Below are positions 13,778 through 15,493 of a stretch of 15,493 nucleotides of DNA, piece after piece; the first letter of the stretch is position 1, and each line of letters begins with the position of its first letter. The translations under genes and the position numbers were made by a program. The stretch lies in contig CACZSA010000258.1 of assembly GCA_902783705.1 (NCBI GenBank), positions 1 to 15,493 of the forward strand. The letters run 5' to 3'. The DNA is from an uncultured Ruminococcus sp. Its GTDB lineage: Bacteria; Bacillota; Clostridia; Oscillospirales; CAG-272. The notes beneath the pieces were generated by a model. The model did not search any database, was not told where the DNA came from, and saw nothing but the letters and a program-made list of their open reading frames with translations.

Positions 13778-14494
13778 ATGACAAAGAAATCCAATCTGCT
13801 CGCCGTCGTCTCCGCAGCTGCGCCGCAGAAGGAGCGGGCGCGGCTGGAGCGGGATTATGAGACCTTTTCCCTGCCGCCCGATCCGTCGCTGCCGCCTGCC
13901 GACGCGCACCGCCCGGACACGCTCTTCTTCCCCGTCGGCGGGGCGCTGATCTTCCGGCGAGCGTATCGGGACGCCTTCCCGGATGCGGTCGAATCCCTCG
14001 CGGATAGGACCGGGATGCGCCTGATCCTATCCGAATCGCCGTACAGTCCGCAGCTTGGCGACGCGGCGCTCTGGCAGGATCTCCTCATTGGACGCCGGGG
14101 GGCGCTTCTGCCGGAGTTCACCGCCGAAGCGAAGGCCGCCGGATATACGACCGTCCCCGTGCTCGAGAAGTTCAGCGGACGCGCCTGCCTCGTCTGCGGC
14201 GACGCGCTGATCACCTCCGGATGGGGGATCCACAAAACGCTCCGGAAGCGCTCGGAGAACGTCTGGTTCTGCCCGGCGGAGGGGATCGTCTCCTCCCGCG
14301 GGCACGGCTTCCTCGGCGGCGCGGCGGGAGAGGCGGACGGCACTGTCTACTTCTTCGGCGATCCGTCGTCGATGGAATACGCCGAGACGCTGTCGCGTTT
14401 TCTCGACCACTTTATGCTGGATTTCGTCCTCCTCGACGAGGGGCATCCCCTTACCGATCGGGGCGGCATCCGGTTTCTGAAACTGAAAGAATGA
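13778..14494 (+). CDS. DUF6873-like protein, guanidino-modifying-enzyme (GME) fold, function unknown
   Basis: This is a 238-residue soluble protein. The pattern CGDALITSGWGIHKTL at 140-155, GHGFLGGAAGEADGTVYFFGD at 175-195 and the end PLTDRGGIRFLKL at 224-236 matches, from memory, the uncharacterised clostridial DUF6873 family placed in the GME fold with arginine deiminases and dimethylarginine hydrolases. Those enzymes use a Cys near the C-terminus; here the similar spot reads LTDRGG with Asp, so catalysis by that mechanism is doubtful. ATG 13778 has no Shine-Dalgarno sequence within 15 nt, and no earlier start exists in frame; the region just upstream is the rpmB terminator, so its promoter is not evident either. 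The stop overlaps an ATG of the next gene, suggesting shared translation with the phosphatase. The family call is moderately sure; the function is unknown. Confidence 0.78.
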   Translation: MTKKSNLLAVVSAAAPQKERARLERDYETFSLPPDPSLPPADAHRPDTLFFPVGGALIFRRAYRDAFPDAVESLADRTGMRLILSESPYSPQLGDAALWQDLLIGRRGALLPEFTAEAKAAGYTTVPVLEKFSGRACLVCGDALITSGWGIHKTLRKRSENVWFCPAEGIVSSRGHGFLGGAAGEADGTVYFFGDPSSMEYAETLSRFLDHFMLDFVLLDEGHPLTDRGGIRFLKLKE

Positions 14495-14502
14495 GGTCCG
14501 CT

Positions 14503-15288
14503 ATGTACGAATTCATCCCTGCCGTCATGCGGGAGGCGGCGAAAATCATGCTCTCCGCGCACGACATCGACCGCGCCGTGACCGTCAAGCCGGGCGACGC
14601 CAACTTCGTGACCGCGTACGACGTGGCGGTCGAGGAGTTCCTTTTCCGCGAGCTCGGCGCGCGCATGCCCGAGGCGGTCATCATCGGCGAGGAAGCGGAG
14701 GAGAACCACACCGAGCTTCTCCGCTCAAATCTCGCTCTCCTGATCGATCCCATCGACGGGACGACCAATTTCATTCACAACTACCGCTACAGCTCGATCT
14801 CCGTCGGCGTCTGCGACCGTGGAACGATGGTCTGGGGCGCGGTGCTCAATCCGTATTCCGGCATGCTGTATCACGCGGAACGGGGGCACGGCGCGTTTGT
14901 ACAGTCCCCCGACGGACGGGAGACGCTGATCCATGTCTCCGACCGAACGCTGGACAAGGGCCTCGCGGGATTCGGAACGTCGCCGTATTACCGGGAGGAG
15001 CTCGGCGAACGGACCTTCCGAACCGTGTACAAGCTCTTCGGGATCGCGCGGGACGTGAGACGCTCGGGATCCGCCGCGCTCGATCTCGCGATGATCGCCG
15101 CCGGGGCGCTCGACGTGTTCCTCGAATACCGTCTGTCCCCGTGGGATATCGCGGCGGGCTCGCTCCTCGTGACCGAGGCGGGCGGCGTCATCACCCAGAC
15201 GGACAGCTCGCCCCTCACCTTCGAGCATCCCTGCTCCGTCCTCGCCGGGAATCCCGCCTGCCACACCGAAGCGATGAAGCTCGTCTGA
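14503..15288 (+). CDS. Inositol monophosphatase family protein
   Basis: This is a 261-residue Mg2+-dependent sugar/inositol phosphatase of the IMPase/SuhB/CysQ superfamily. Metal ligands are all present: Glu63-Glu64 (IIGEEAEE), Asp82 and Asp85 in DPIDGTTNF, and Asp215 in WDIAAG. The NFVTAYDVAVEEFL helix near 34-47 and ITQTDSSPL near 230-238 also fit. Substrates in this family range from inositol-1-phosphate to fructose bisphosphate and 3'-phosphoadenosine phosphate; the sequence does not choose between them. ATG 14503 is preferred because of AGG at 14494-14496 and family length. ATG 14491 would add four residues and overlap the DUF6873 stop as ATGA. No DNA gap or terminator separates the two genes. 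The non-coding repeat region begins right after the stop. Confidence 0.92.
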   Translation: MYEFIPAVMREAAKIMLSAHDIDRAVTVKPGDANFVTAYDVAVEEFLFRELGARMPEAVIIGEEAEENHTELLRSNLALLIDPIDGTTNFIHNYRYSSISVGVCDRGTMVWGAVLNPYSGMLYHAERGHGAFVQSPDGRETLIHVSDRTLDKGLAGFGTSPYYREELGERTFRTVYKLFGIARDVRRSGSAALDLAMIAAGALDVFLEYRLSPWDIAAGSLLVTEAGGVITQTDSSPLTFEHPCSVLAGNPACHTEAMKLV

Positions 15289-15493
15289 ATCCGCATCACA
15301 CAAAAGGCCTGTCGCAAAACAGTTCAAAAGTTTTCGTCCACCTTTTTCAAAAGGTGGTAGGGTGTCGGGGCAACGCCCTGACCCGGACTCCGCAGAGTCC
15401 GGAACACCCAAGACTTCCAAAAGAGTTCCTCTTTTTGCTTCTTTTTCTCCTCGATAAAGGAGAAAAAGAAGAACGGAATGATCTGAATTACAG
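15289..15493. repeat. Non-coding region with nested inverted repeats, probable dispersed intergenic repeat (runs off the edge)
   Basis: These 205 nt hold no convincing gene. In order: a weak AAAAC/GTTTT hairpin (15316-15334); CCACCTTTT/AAAAGGTGG, a 9-bp stem with a 2-nt loop (15338-15357); an outer stem GGGTGT (15360-15365) with ACACCC (15404-15409). The outer stem encloses two hairpins: CGGGGC/GCCCTG (15366-15380) and CCGGACTC/GAGTCCGG with loop CGCA (15383-15402). Last is a perfect 14-bp stem with a 6-nt loop (15438-15471). The composition and density of dyads look like the repetitive intergenic elements seen in GC-rich gut Clostridia. It could serve as the terminator for the IMPase gene, but no classic T-tail follows a GC-rich stem. 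Confidence 0.6.
15438..15471. repeat. Perfect 14-bp inverted repeat
   Basis: CTTCTTTTTCTCCT at 15438-15451 and AGGAGAAAAAGAAG at 15458-15471 are exact reverse complements around a 6-nt loop (CGATAA). The arms are pyrimidine/purine-pure. It is the longest perfect hairpin I found in the window and lies at the right end of the repeat region. Confidence 0.85.

Overview
The window is GC-rich, densely packed and almost entirely coding. It looks like a chromosomal segment from an anaerobic, probably gut-associated member of the Clostridia (Bacillota). The support is strong AGGAGG-type ribosome binding sites, TATAAT promoters with 17-bp spacers, T-tailed hairpin terminators, a VanZ-family protein, a four-cysteine L28 protein, an OhrR regulator and a DUF6873-like protein. 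This placement is inference from gene content; there is no rRNA or tRNA in the window to confirm it. I see no phage genes, insertion sequence, CRISPR array or defence island.

Layout. Positions 1-1248 hold two neighbouring regulator genes that share a C-terminal domain; the first probably enters from outside the window. A terminator follows. Positions 1363-3501 hold a VanZ-like membrane protein and two tandem paralogous alpha/beta-hydrolase esterases. Positions 3678-6532 encode one large secreted, surface-anchored, multi-domain carbohydrate-binding protein (CBM9-like, three discoidin-like domains, C-terminal anchor). It is interrupted by a single-base frameshift near 3989. A strong terminator separates it from a convergent minus-strand GH76-type glycosidase (6604-7578), whose promoter carries a palindrome at the predicted transcription start.

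Positions 7791-9931 form a likely redox/metal operon: Cys-type glutathione peroxidase, OhrR-like peroxide-sensing repressor, and a cation diffusion facilitator with a manganese-type metal site. After a terminator, positions 10083-13347 form a tightly overlapping three-gene operon: a MutS-family ATPase without the mismatch-recognition domain, an Lrp/AsnC regulator and a class I aminotransferase. rpmB (ribosomal protein L28) is a single-gene unit with its own promoter and terminator. A DUF6873-like protein and an inositol-monophosphatase-family enzyme are coupled at 13778-15288. The last 205 bases are non-coding and full of nested inverted repeats, resembling a dispersed intergenic repeat element that runs off the right edge.

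How the genes fit together. The esterases, the surface binding protein and the GH76 enzyme suggest capture and breakdown of acylated plant or fungal glycans, although only the surface protein carries a visible export signal. The peroxidase/OhrR/CDF unit suggests a peroxide response coupled to metal (probably Mn) efflux. The most unusual arrangement is the translationally coupled MutS-like/Lrp/aminotransferase operon. I did not find a clearly new defence or mobile system.
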